64,000 nucleotides of DNA. Source: Myxococcus landrumus (lineage in GTDB: Bacteria > Myxococcota > Myxococcia > Myxococcales > Myxococcaceae). The position numbers and the translations under genes are program-made. The notes under the pieces are model-generated. The model searched no databases. It had not been told where the DNA came from and saw only the letters and a program-made list of their open reading frames with translations. Where the stretch lies: NCBI RefSeq assembly GCF_017301635.1, contig NZ_CP071091.1, positions 10,160,501-10,224,500 on the forward strand. The letters are read 5' to 3'. Below are positions 52,483 through 61,047 of the stretch, one piece after another. How positions within the stretch are numbered: the stretch's first letter is position 1; each line of letters opens with the position of its first letter.

Positions 52483-54651
52483 ATGAAGTCTGTCATCCCG
52501 GGAGCGCTGTGCGGACTCCTCCTGTTGTTCGCGCTCCCCGTGCTGGCGCAGAACCCCGCAACGGGGGGCCTCATGGGCAGCGTGCTCGACTCGCGAAGCC
52601 AGCTCCCCATTTCAGGGGTGGTGGTGACGGTGTCCTCTCCGGAGCTCAAGGCCGCGAGGAAGGCCTCCACCGATGTCCGAGGCGGTTACCGGCTGCCCGC
52701 GCTCCCTCCGGGCCTCTATACGCTGCGCTTCGAGGGGGACACGTTCCTTCCCCTCGTCCGTCACCAGGTCCGCGTCGCCTCCGGCAAGACCCAGCGCGTG
52801 GATGTGAGGCTTCTGCCTGACGACAGTCGCGGCGAAGGCGTGAAGGTCGCTGGCATCCCCCCGACGCTCGACGTCGGGAGTACGACGACGGGCGTCACGG
52901 TGGACCAGCAGTTCATCCGGCGCATCGCCGTCGCCCGTCCCCGTGCCGGAGCGCGGCCCATGCGTTCCTATGAGTCCCTGGCCGAGCGGGAGGATGGGCC
53001 GGTTTCCCCCAGCATCCCCCACGTGAGCTACGGCATCACCTCGAGCGGCATCGTCCTGTCGGCCGAGGCCCACGACATCACCAGGACACCGTCGCCGCGC
53101 GAGCCTGGCACTCCCGCATCCACTCTTCCCGCCGCGACGGTCGTCGCTCCTCCTTCGTCCGTTCCGGAGGACCCCTCTCGATTGTCTCCGCCGAACGGTG
53201 CGCGGTTCTTCGACATGTACTTCAAGGGCCATGGCGTGAATCCCACGGTGAACACGGAGGAGGAGCGCTACTCCACGTTCTCCGTGGACACGGACTCGGC
53301 CTCATATACGCTGACGCGAGCCTATCTGGAACGGCAGGCCCTGCCGGACGAACAAGCCGTGCGAGTGGAGGAGTTCGTCAACAGCTTCGACTATGGCTAT
53401 TCCGCGGACCCGGACGCTCTCTTTGGCATCCATGTGGACGGATTTCCGTCTCCGGTGCGAAAGGGCTATCAGGTGGTCCGCATTGGCGTGAAGGCTCGCG
53501 AGGTGCTCGCCGCCCAGCGTGCTCCGAGCCACCTGGTCTTCGTCGTCGACGTGTCCGGCTCCATGGAGATGGAGAACCGGCTGGGATTGGTGAAGCGTGC
53601 CCTGATGATGCTGGTGGAGGAGTTGGACGAACGGGACCTCGTGTCCATCGTCGTGTATGGCTCGCAAGCGAAGGTGGTGGTCGCGCCCACGAGTGCGACG
53701 GAGAAGGCGCGGCTGTTCGCGGCCATCGATTCGCTCTCCAGCGAGGGGTCCACCAACGCGCAGGCGGGCATGGAGCTGGGCTACCGGGTTGCGTCCAGGC
53801 GCCTGCTGAAGGGTGGCATCAACCGCGTCATCCTGTGTTCGGACGGCGTGGCGAACAACGGCATCACCGACGCGGATGGCATCTGGGCTCGCGTGAAGGA
53901 CTTCGCGGCCCAGGGCATCACGTTGTCCACGGTGGGCTTCGGCATGGGCAACTACAACGACGTGCTGATGGAGCGGCTGGCCCAGGTGGGCGAGGGGCAA
54001 TACGCCTACGTGGATGGACTGAAGGCGGCGCACCGCATCTTCGTGGAGAACCTCACCGGCACGCTCCAGGTGGTGGCCAAGGACGTGAAGCTCCAGGTGG
54101 AGTTCGACCCGAAGGACGTGTCGATGTACCGGTTGCTCGGGTACGAGAACCGCATGCTGCGGACCGAGCAGTTCCTCGACGACCGCGTGGACGCGGGTGA
54201 GGTGGGGGCGGGCCACTCCGTCACCGCGCTCTACGAGGTGAAGCCGCGCGAGGGCGCCACCCATCTGGGGACCCTGCGCATCCGCTACAAGGCGCCGCAA
54301 GGTGGGGACTCGAAGGAGCTGAAGGCGTCACTGGATGTCTCCTGGCTGCGGCCCTCCTACCAGGAGGCGTCTCCCGCCACCCGCCTGGCCTATGTGGCGT
54401 CCGCCTTCGCTGAGAAGCTGCGCGGCTCGTACTGGACACGCCCGCTCACCTACGCCGCGCTGCTGTCGTTGTGGGAAGACCTGAGGGCGTCCATGACGTC
54501 CCGCGAGGATGTGCGCGAGCTGGGGGAGCTCATCCGGAAGGCGAGCACCCTCGACACGCGCGAGGACCGCTTCGAGTCCTTCGCCCCCGTGAAGTCCATG
54601 GACTTCGACCGTGAGCCCTCGCTTCCCTCCGAGGCCCCCAGCCCTTCCTGA
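52483..54651 (+). CDS. Secreted vWA protein with carboxypeptidase-regulatory and TonB-plug-like N-terminus
   Basis: 722 residues. Signal peptide; then a carboxypeptidase-regulatory-like domain (about 30-110, GSVLDSRSQLPISGVVVTVS) and a stretch like the start of a TonB-receptor plug (PTLDVGSTTTGVTVDQQF, RSYESLAERE). Residues about 240-360 match the vWA-associated N-domain; the vWA domain follows with the MIDAS motif DVSGSMEMEN and a YfbK/DUF3520-type C-terminus. Likely periplasmic or surface, with unknown ligand. GAGGAGG precedes ATG 52483. Confidence 0.85.
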   Translation: MKSVIPGALCGLLLLFALPVLAQNPATGGLMGSVLDSRSQLPISGVVVTVSSPELKAARKASTDVRGGYRLPALPPGLYTLRFEGDTFLPLVRHQVRVASGKTQRVDVRLLPDDSRGEGVKVAGIPPTLDVGSTTTGVTVDQQFIRRIAVARPRAGARPMRSYESLAEREDGPVSPSIPHVSYGITSSGIVLSAEAHDITRTPSPREPGTPASTLPAATVVAPPSSVPEDPSRLSPPNGARFFDMYFKGHGVNPTVNTEEERYSTFSVDTDSASYTLTRAYLERQALPDEQAVRVEEFVNSFDYGYSADPDALFGIHVDGFPSPVRKGYQVVRIGVKAREVLAAQRAPSHLVFVVDVSGSMEMENRLGLVKRALMMLVEELDERDLVSIVVYGSQAKVVVAPTSATEKARLFAAIDSLSSEGSTNAQAGMELGYRVASRRLLKGGINRVILCSDGVANNGITDADGIWARVKDFAAQGITLSTVGFGMGNYNDVLMERLAQVGEGQYAYVDGLKAAHRIFVENLTGTLQVVAKDVKLQVEFDPKDVSMYRLLGYENRMLRTEQFLDDRVDAGEVGAGHSVTALYEVKPREGATHLGTLRIRYKAPQGGDSKELKASLDVSWLRPSYQEASPATRLAYVASAFAEKLRGSYWTRPLTYAALLSLWEDLRASMTSREDVRELGELIRKASTLDTREDRFESFAPVKSMDFDREPSLPSEAPSPS

Positions 54652-54711
54652 CTCCCTCCGCGCCAGGCCGGCAATACGGCGGGTGTGCGCGGGCAGAAAA
54701 CGAAGGACTTG

Positions 54712-54738
54712 GGTCACAGCGTTCTGGGGGCGGCGGTC
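54712..54738 (+). promoter_or_regulatory. Candidate autoregulated promoter of the sigma gene
   Basis: GGTCACA (54712-54718), 16 bases, GGTC (54735-54738), 16 bp before the sigma gene ATG. The form resembles ECF promoters such as the TGTCACA-N16-CGTC type. Since the ATG is so close, the transcript would be nearly leaderless. Similarity is limited. Confidence 0.35.
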
Positions 54739-54753
54739 TAATCCGCCGAAACC

Positions 54754-55563
54754 ATGACGAACACCTTTTCGGACGTGACGAACGAGCTGGTCGCGCAAGC
54801 CGCCGAGGGCGATGCCCGGGCGGTCGAGGCGATTGTCCGCGTGCTCGGGCGCCCCATCTACAACGTGGCCCTGCGCATGTTGTTGGACCGGCAGGATGCG
54901 GAGGACGCCACCCAGGAGTCGCTGATTCGCATCATGACCCGCCTGGCCCAGTTCCGGGGCGAGTCACGCTTCTCCACCTGGGCCTGGAGCATCGCCGTCC
55001 GCAGGATTCTGGACTTCCGCCAGCAGAAAGCCTCCTCCGCGCGCGCCTCCTTCGAGGCGTTCGCGGAGGACCTGGCCGAGGGCCGCGACGAGCACGCCGT
55101 CGAGCGCACCGAGGACGCCATCCTCCACCAGCAGCTCAAGCTGCGGTGTGGCCGGGCGCTCCTCCAATGCCTGGACGCGGACCACCGCATCGCCTTCGTC
55201 CTCGGTGAGCTGCTCGAGGTGCCCTCGAACGACGCCGCCGAGATTCTCGACATCGAGCCGGCCGCCTTCCGCAAGCGCTTGAGCCGGGCGCGGACCGCGC
55301 TGTCGGACTTCCTGAACAAGCAGTGCGGCGTCGTGAATCCCTCGGCACCGTGCGCGTGTCATCGACGCCTGGGCCGTGCGCTCGAGAAGGGCCGTGTCGA
55401 GCCCGCCGCGCTCCCGGACGAGAGCCTTCCTGCACTGCGCGCCCGCATGTCGACGCTGTCCGAGCTCCGGCGCGTCACCGCCTTCTACCGAAGTGAGCCT
55501 GACTCCACGAACCGCACCGACTTCGTCGCGACCCTGCGCTCGATGCTCGGCCAACTCCACTGA
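54754..55563 (+). CDS. ECF-type sigma factor with C-terminal Cys extension
   Basis: 269 residues, longer than typical ECF sigma factors. Region 2 (VAQAAEGDARAVEAIVRVLG, EDATQESLIRIMTRLAQFRG) and region 4 (HRIAFVLGELLEVPSNDAAE) are clear. An extra C-terminal domain of about 80 residues carries C191, C200, C202 and H203 (CGVVNPSAPCACHRR), which may bind a metal and replace an anti-sigma factor. No anti-sigma gene is nearby; the haloalkane dehalogenase starts 20 bp downstream. Confidence 0.9.
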   Translation: MTNTFSDVTNELVAQAAEGDARAVEAIVRVLGRPIYNVALRMLLDRQDAEDATQESLIRIMTRLAQFRGESRFSTWAWSIAVRRILDFRQQKASSARASFEAFAEDLAEGRDEHAVERTEDAILHQQLKLRCGRALLQCLDADHRIAFVLGELLEVPSNDAAEILDIEPAAFRKRLSRARTALSDFLNKQCGVVNPSAPCACHRRLGRALEKGRVEPAALPDESLPALRARMSTLSELRRVTAFYRSEPDSTNRTDFVATLRSMLGQLH

Positions 55564-55583
55564 CCCGCACCAAAGACACACCC

Positions 55584-56474
55584 ATGACCCCGTCCCCCAT
55601 CTCCGCCGACTTTCCGTTCACCCACCACTTCGTCGAGGTCCATGGCTCCCGCATGGCCTATGTCGATGAAGGCCAGGGCGACCCCATCCTGTTCCTCCAT
55701 GGCAATCCCACGTCCTCGTATCTGTGGCGCAACATCATCCCGCATGTGAAGGGATTGGGCCGCTGCATCGCTCCGGACCTCATCGGCATGGGGCGCTCGG
55801 ACAAGCCGGACCTGGCGTACCGCTTCGCCGACCACGCGCGCTATCTCGACGGCTTCATCTCCGCGCTGGGGCTCAAGCGAATCACCCTGGTGCTTCATGA
55901 CTGGGGTTCGGCGCTCGGTCTGGATTGGGCCATGCGAAACGAGGACAAGGTCCGGGGCCTGGCCTTCATGGAGGCGTTCCTGTCACCGCTGTCGGGCTGG
56001 GAGCAGTTCCCCGCCAAGGCGCGGGACCTGTTCCGCGCGTTCCGAACGCCCGGCGTCGGTGAGTCGCTGGTGATGGACCAGAATGTCTTCGTGGAGAAGA
56101 TTCTCCCGGGCTCCATCGTGCGAGGGCTGACGCCGGAGGAGCTGGCCCAATACCGGGCGCCCTTCCCAGACCGGGCGTCGCGGCGGCCGACCCTGGCGTG
56201 GCCCAACGAGATTCCCATCGACGGCCACCCCGCGGACGTCGCGGACATCGTCGTGCGTTATCGCGAGGCACTCCGCCGCTCGTCGCTCCCCAAGCTGCTC
56301 TTCGCCGTCGAGCCGGGCGTCCTCCTGCCTCCGCCGCTCGTGGCGTGGTGCCGGGAGAACCTGCCGCGCCTGGAGGTCATCGAGCTGGGGCAGGGGCTGC
56401 ACTACATCCAGGAGGACCATCCTCAGGCCATCGGGCAGGGGCTGGCGGACTGGCTTCGCCGGCAGCCGGCTTGA
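55584..56474 (+). CDS. Haloalkane dehalogenase (HLD-II, DhaA-like)
   Basis: Hydrolyses haloalkanes to alcohols and halide. 296 residues, alpha/beta-hydrolase with FLHGNPTSSYLWRN (halide-binding N41), nucleophile D106 in LHDWGS followed by W107, acid E130 in AFMEAF and H273 in HYIQEDHP; the numbering agrees with DhaA (D106, E130, H272). Natural substrate in a predatory soil bacterium is unknown. It forms an operon with the sigma factor, from which it is 20 bp away. Confidence 0.92.
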   Translation: MTPSPISADFPFTHHFVEVHGSRMAYVDEGQGDPILFLHGNPTSSYLWRNIIPHVKGLGRCIAPDLIGMGRSDKPDLAYRFADHARYLDGFISALGLKRITLVLHDWGSALGLDWAMRNEDKVRGLAFMEAFLSPLSGWEQFPAKARDLFRAFRTPGVGESLVMDQNVFVEKILPGSIVRGLTPEELAQYRAPFPDRASRRPTLAWPNEIPIDGHPADVADIVVRYREALRRSSLPKLLFAVEPGVLLPPPLVAWCRENLPRLEVIELGQGLHYIQEDHPQAIGQGLADWLRRQPA

Positions 56475-56484
56475 CCAGACGCAG

Positions 56485-57939
56485 TTAGGGCCCCTCTGGG
56501 CGACGCATCAATTCCTCCCCCAAGGCGCGCAGGTGCGCGAGCAGGCCCCGCGTCTCCGCCTCACGGGTGCGGTGATTGACCAGACATGCACGGAGCGCGG
56601 TGTGGCCCTGCAGCTTCGTGCCCGTCAGGAAATAGACCCCGCGTCGCTCGCACTCCTCGAGGAGCCGGTCATTCAAGAGGTCCAGCGCGTCGTCACTCAG
56701 CGCGGGCCGGGCGGCAGGCTTGTAGCGGAAACAGACGATGGACAGCGGGACGGGCGCCATCCGCTCGAAGTCTGGCGACTCATCCAGCTCCGCCGCGAGC
56801 CGCCGCATGAGGCGCACGTTGTCCTCGATGACGGCCAGGAGCTTGCGGCTTCCGTGCACCTGGAACTGCATCCAGACCTTGAGCGCCCTGAAACCACGCG
56901 ACAGTTGGAAGGTGTGGCCCATCCAATCCCAGCGCTCCACGCTGTCACTCTTCGCCTTGAGGTAGGGGGCCGCGTAGCTGAAGGCGTGACGGAGGCTGGC
57001 CCAGTCCCGCACCAGCGCGCAGCCCGCGTCGAACGGCACCTGGAGCCACTTGTGCGGGTCCAAGGCGATGGAGTCCGCGCGCTCCAATCCCTTGAACAGC
57101 TCCCGCGTGAGGCCCACCGAGGCCGCCGCGGCCCCATAGGCTCCGTCGACGTGGAACCAGAGGCCCTGTCGCGCGGCCACGTCCGCCAGCGCGTCGAGGT
57201 CATCCACGCTGCCGGTGTTGACGGTCCCCGCGCTGCCCACGATGCAGAACGGCTGCATGCCCGCGTCCAGGTCCTGGCGAATCCGTTCCTCCAATTTCGC
57301 CACGTCGACCCGGAAGTGCGCATCGACGGGGATTCTCCTCAGGTTCCGGCTCCCGATGCCGAGCATCTCCACCGACTTGGTGACACAGGAGTGGGTCTCC
57401 GTGGAGGCATAGAGCGTCAGGGGGCGCTCGAGGCGGCAGCCTTCCTCCCGCGCGCCAGGCGCCTTCACATCTCGGGCGACGCGGAGGCAGTAGAGGTTCG
57501 CCTCGCTGCCGCCGCTCACCAGCGCGCCCCCCGCGTCCTCGCGGTAGCCGATGAACGCCGACAGCCAGCGGATGACCGCGCGTTCGATTTCGGCCGCCGA
57601 GGAGGCGAGGTGCCACTTGGCGGAGTTCACGTTCAGGGCGGCGCAGAGCAGCTCCGCGATGATGCCCACCTGGCTTCCGCCAGACATCACGTAGGCGAAG
57701 AACCGGGGGCTGATGTTGAGCGTGGAGTGCTCGAAGATGAAGGGGATGTCCGAGGCGAGGACCTCCTCGGGCGTTCGCCCCTCCACCGGCAAGGGGCCGG
57801 TGAACCGGTCCGCGATGCGCTGGGGTGTGCTCGCGTGGGTGACCCGCCGCTCACCGAGCGTCTCGTAGAGCGAGAGCACCTGCTCACATGAGCGCTCCAG
57901 CAGCTTGCGAAACCGTGGCAGGTCGACGTCGAGAGTCAT
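56485..57939 (-). CDS. PLP-dependent group II decarboxylase
   Basis: 484 residues of the aromatic/diaminobutyrate/glutamate-type amino acid decarboxylase family: SGGSEANLYC, TETHSCVTKSVE (H183 stacking on PLP), FHVDGAYGA (D265), and the Schiff base Lys in LDPHKWLQVP (K297). Substrate not determinable by eye. GGAGG precedes the ATG. Divergent from a MocR-type PLP regulator, the usual sign that the regulator controls the decarboxylase. Confidence 0.92.
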   Translation of the reverse strand: MTLDVDLPRFRKLLERSCEQVLSLYETLGERRVTHASTPQRIADRFTGPLPVEGRTPEEVLASDIPFIFEHSTLNISPRFFAYVMSGGSQVGIIAELLCAALNVNSAKWHLASSAAEIERAVIRWLSAFIGYREDAGGALVSGGSEANLYCLRVARDVKAPGAREEGCRLERPLTLYASTETHSCVTKSVEMLGIGSRNLRRIPVDAHFRVDVAKLEERIRQDLDAGMQPFCIVGSAGTVNTGSVDDLDALADVAARQGLWFHVDGAYGAAAASVGLTRELFKGLERADSIALDPHKWLQVPFDAGCALVRDWASLRHAFSYAAPYLKAKSDSVERWDWMGHTFQLSRGFRALKVWMQFQVHGSRKLLAVIEDNVRLMRRLAAELDESPDFERMAPVPLSIVCFRYKPAARPALSDDALDLLNDRLLEECERRGVYFLTGTKLQGHTALRACLVNHRTREAETRGLLAHLRALGEELMRRPEGP

Positions 57940-57992
57940 GGGGCCTCCAGGAAGTGCATGAGGAGCCGCCAAGGTAGAGGCAGACACTGGGT

Positions 57993-58030
57993 GGATACAG
58001 ATGCAGAATCCGGAATCCCATGGGATACAG
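57993..58030. promoter_or_regulatory. Direct repeats GGATACAG and palindrome between decarboxylase and MocR genes
   Basis: GGATACAG occurs at 57993-58000 and 58023-58030 (30-bp period, about three helical turns). Overlapping it is the 12-bp palindrome ATCCCATGGGAT. MocR regulators such as GabR bind spaced direct repeats (ATACCA), so this is a likely operator. Being here, it argues for the later MocR start. Confidence 0.65.
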
Positions 58031-58042
58031 TTCCGTCTGCCC

Positions 58043-59455
58043 ATGTCCCCGAAGAAATACGAACAGCTGGCGGCCGAGCTGGAGCTGCGAATCTCCACCC
58101 ACCAGGTGAAGCCCGGTGAGCGCTTGAGCTCCGTTCGTGAGCTGGGGCGCATGAAGCAGGTGGGGGTGAACACCGTGGTCCGAGCGCTCGAGATTCTGGA
58201 GGACAAGGGGCTCATCGTGTCGAAGCCGCAGTCGGGCTTCTATGTGTTGGGGCCTCGGGTTCCCTCCAGCGTGACGCAGCCGAGGATGCGCCTGTCTCTT
58301 CCCCGGGAGGTGGCCGTCCCGGAGCTGGTCTCCACGGTCTTCGAGTCCGCGCGGCACCGGGAGCTGCTCCCCTTGGGGGCCGCGTGCCTGGCCCCCGAGC
58401 TCTACCCGTGTGAGTCCATCAATCGCATCACCCGGCGCGTGGTGCGTGAGCAGCCCCGGCTGGTGGGCTCCTACGAGCTGCCACCGGGAAACTTCGAGTA
58501 CCTCCGGCAGGTGTCGCGCCGGCTGGAGAAGTTCGGCGCCTTCGTGGCGCCCTCGGAGCTGGTCGCCACCCACGGCACCATGGAGTCGCTCGGGCTGGCG
58601 CTGCGGGCGACGTGTGCCCCCGGGGACACCGTCCTCATCGAGTCCCCGCAGTACTTCGGCATCCTCCAGGCCCTCCAGCAACTGCGGCTCAAGGTCGTGG
58701 AGCTCCCCACGCATCCCATCGACGGTGTCTCATTGGAGCAGGTGGAGCAGGTCCTTCAGCGTCACGACATCGCGGCGGGCCTCTTCACGCCCAACTTCAG
58801 CAACCCCCTGGGCGCGCTGATGAGCGACGAGAAGAAGGCCGCGCTCGTCGAACTCTTCGCTCGCTATGACTTGCCCCTCATCGAGGATGACATCTACGCG
58901 GACCTGTCCTTCCAGGGCCTGCGCCCCAGGCCGCTGAAGGCCTGGGATGCACGGGGGAGCGTCCTGACGTGCGCATCCTTCTCCAAGACAGTCTCACCCG
59001 GGCTCAAGGTGGGGTGGCTCGCGCCGGGGCGTTACGTGGAGAAGGTCAAGGCGCTCCAGCTCGCCTCGACGATGGGGTGCGGCTCGTTGTCGCAGCAGGT
59101 GATGGCCCGCTTCCTGGCATCCAAGGAGTACGAGCGGCACCTCGCGGAGCTGCGCTTGCACTGCTCGGTGCAGGTGGAGCGCATCTCCCGCCACGTCCTG
59201 GCCCACTTCCCCGAAGGCACCCGCACCACGACGCCCCAAGGCGGCTTCGTGCTCTGGGTGGAGCTTCCCAAGCGCGTGGACTCGGTGGAGCTGTACCGCC
59301 GGGCGCTGGAGGAAGGGATTTCCACGTCGCCGGGGACCTTGTTTTCGACGCGTGAGCGATACCGCAATTATCTCCGTATCAACTGCGGGAACCGTTGGAC
59401 GGCGACGCTCGAGCAGGGACTGCTCCGGCTGGCCCGGCTCGCGACCGCCCTTTAG
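58043..59455 (+). CDS. MocR/GabR-type PLP-dependent transcriptional regulator
   Basis: 470 residues. N-terminal GntR winged helix (LELRISTHQVKPGERLSSVR, GVNTVVRALEILEDKGLIVS) fused to an aminotransferase class I domain (TPNFSNPLG, FSKTVSPGLKVGWL with the PLP-binding Lys). Members bind PLP and an amino compound to switch on a divergent gene. ATG 58043 is preferred because the operator-like repeats overlap the ATG at 58001. Confidence 0.93.
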   Translation: MSPKKYEQLAAELELRISTHQVKPGERLSSVRELGRMKQVGVNTVVRALEILEDKGLIVSKPQSGFYVLGPRVPSSVTQPRMRLSLPREVAVPELVSTVFESARHRELLPLGAACLAPELYPCESINRITRRVVREQPRLVGSYELPPGNFEYLRQVSRRLEKFGAFVAPSELVATHGTMESLGLALRATCAPGDTVLIESPQYFGILQALQQLRLKVVELPTHPIDGVSLEQVEQVLQRHDIAAGLFTPNFSNPLGALMSDEKKAALVELFARYDLPLIEDDIYADLSFQGLRPRPLKAWDARGSVLTCASFSKTVSPGLKVGWLAPGRYVEKVKALQLASTMGCGSLSQQVMARFLASKEYERHLAELRLHCSVQVERISRHVLAHFPEGTRTTTPQGGFVLWVELPKRVDSVELYRRALEEGISTSPGTLFSTRERYRNYLRINCGNRWTATLEQGLLRLARLATAL

Positions 59456-59516
59456 TCGCCCATTCGAACCCCGCTGCTTGCATGGCACGAGTGGACGGTC
59501 TCCTGCCCGGAGGTGC

Positions 59517-59552
59517 CAATCAATTGCATCGGCCAGCGGTTCGTGTGTACGT
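59517..59552 (+). promoter_or_regulatory. Conserved leader of secreted-family gene 2
   Basis: CAATCAATTGCAT (59517-59529) and GCGGTTCGTGT match the leader of copy 1 at 50214. Further blocks near the start also agree (GGACCTCGTGCAT here, GGACCTCGCGCAC there, and ACAAAC-CGAA shortly after). The conservation of the leader as well as the gene shows duplication with the control region. Confidence 0.55.
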
Positions 59553-59660
59553 CATGCGTCCTGCCGATGTGTCGAGGATGTTCTGGGCTCGGTGAGCCTG
59601 TGTCTGGACCTCGTGCATGGGTGCGGCGGACAAACACGAAGAAGCATGAGGAGCGGAGCG

Positions 59661-60032
59661 ATGCGCGGACAGGCGAACCTTCTGGGTCTGGGGGGCGTGT
59701 TGGGGATGCTGGTGAGTGGCACGGCGTCCGCGGCGTGCTGGGCATGGCCCTCCAGCCCGACGTACGACATCCGGTGGGCGGTGGGGATGGACAGTGCGAC
59801 CGCCGACGATGACGCATCCCTGGTGACCGACAATGCACTCCTGCGCTTCTTCTTCCCGACCAAGTGCGCGGGGACCTACGGCTGCGACATCGTCGAGTAT
59901 TCCATCCAGTGGTACAGCGGCTCGTGGCAGACCTTCACGCCTGGAATGAATGATACGGACCCGGCGGGGTATGCGCGCCGGGCCTGGTCGTATTTCTACG
60001 ACCACAACTTCCGAGCCACCGTCTGCAACTGA
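59661..60032 (+). CDS. Small secreted four-Cys protein, copy 2
   Basis: 123 residues, the same length as copy 1 at 50355 with no gaps needed; signal peptide followed by C26, C69, C75 and C122, ending YFYDHNFRATVCN. The most conserved parts are SIQW with WQTFTPG, DPAGY and RRAW. GAGGAG precedes the ATG. No neighbour explains its function. Confidence 0.85.
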   Translation: MRGQANLLGLGGVLGMLVSGTASAACWAWPSSPTYDIRWAVGMDSATADDDASLVTDNALLRFFFPTKCAGTYGCDIVEYSIQWYSGSWQTFTPGMNDTDPAGYARRAWSYFYDHNFRATVCN

Positions 60033-60063
60033 GGGCGGGTGAGGGTGCGAGGTCCCGGATGTG

Positions 60064-61026
60064 TCACTCGGGATAGGTCGACTTCGCGCTCTCCTTCGTC
60101 TTCTGCTCCTTCGCGCGCTGCTGCTCCTCGCGCCAGCGTTGGGATTCCTCCTGCCGCTGACGCAACTCCTGCAACTTGCCCGGATACTGCGCGACGATGA
60201 TGGGCGCGAACTGCTCGAGGGCCTCCTTGAGCGCGGGGAAGGGCACCTCGTCCTTGTCGACGATGATGCTCCACTCCGCCGAGGCCGAGCCTCGGCCCAT
60301 CTCGAAGCTCACGTCCTGGCTCGCCCACGACGGGACTGGGATGTAGATGACCTGGCTGGAGTTGCCCGAGCAGTCCCGGACGACCACGGAGTCCGGATAC
60401 TTGCGCCGGCCCTTTCCATCCACCTGGCGGTAGAGGACTTCACAGGACTCGAGCGGGCGGAGCTGCTCCTGGATGGCGGCGAGCTCCGCCAGGTGTCCCA
60501 CGTCCGAGGTGCGCAGGAATCCCCCCTTCTTCATTCCGATGGCCGCGGCCCCCAGGCTCAGGCCCACGGGAATCGTGGCGAACCAGAAGGCACGCACCAT
60601 CGTGCTGGAGTACTTGTTGCCACGCGGAGGAGGGGGGGACTCGAGTCCGGAGAAGGACGCCGTGGTGGGTTGCGTGGCGGAGCCCCGGAACAGTCCACTC
60701 ACGTTGTACCCGACGAAGAAGGCCGCGACCCAGGAGACGATGCGCAGCAGGCCGGGCGTGGGCGGGAAGGGCAACACGTCGTTCAACTGGAGCCACGCGA
60801 TGGTCCTCGGGGCATTCACGGCGTTGGTGGCCATCATCAGCCCCGCCGACATCAGGGCGCCCACGAGCGCAGAGGGCACGGCGAACGAGGAGGACGCCAA
60901 CTGGGCAAGGGTGTCCGACCGGGCCGTGACGCGCTTGAGGACCCACCGGCCGGTGAAGAATCCCACCAACAGGGGAAGCCACAGAAACAGCAGATCTCCG
61001 ACCATCGGCCCCAAGGATGTGCTCAT
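60064..61026 (-). CDS. Membrane protein with periplasmic or cytoplasmic tail, unknown function
   Basis: 320 residues with about four hydrophobic segments (FLWLPLLVGFFTGRW, VPSALVGALMSAGLMM, IVSWVAAFFVGYNVSG, AFWFATIPVGLSLGAA) and a soluble region with two Cys, then a Gln/Arg/Glu-rich coiled-coil-like tail (ELRQRQEESQRWREEQQRAK). Not recognised. It converges with the small secreted gene. Confidence 0.75.
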   Translation of the reverse strand: MSTSLGPMVGDLLFLWLPLLVGFFTGRWVLKRVTARSDTLAQLASSSFAVPSALVGALMSAGLMMATNAVNAPRTIAWLQLNDVLPFPPTPGLLRIVSWVAAFFVGYNVSGLFRGSATQPTTASFSGLESPPPPRGNKYSSTMVRAFWFATIPVGLSLGAAAIGMKKGGFLRTSDVGHLAELAAIQEQLRPLESCEVLYRQVDGKGRRKYPDSVVVRDCSGNSSQVIYIPVPSWASQDVSFEMGRGSASAEWSIIVDKDEVPFPALKEALEQFAPIIVAQYPGKLQELRQRQEESQRWREEQQRAKEQKTKESAKSTYPE

Positions 61027-61047
61027 CCCGAAACCATGCTCCAGGTG

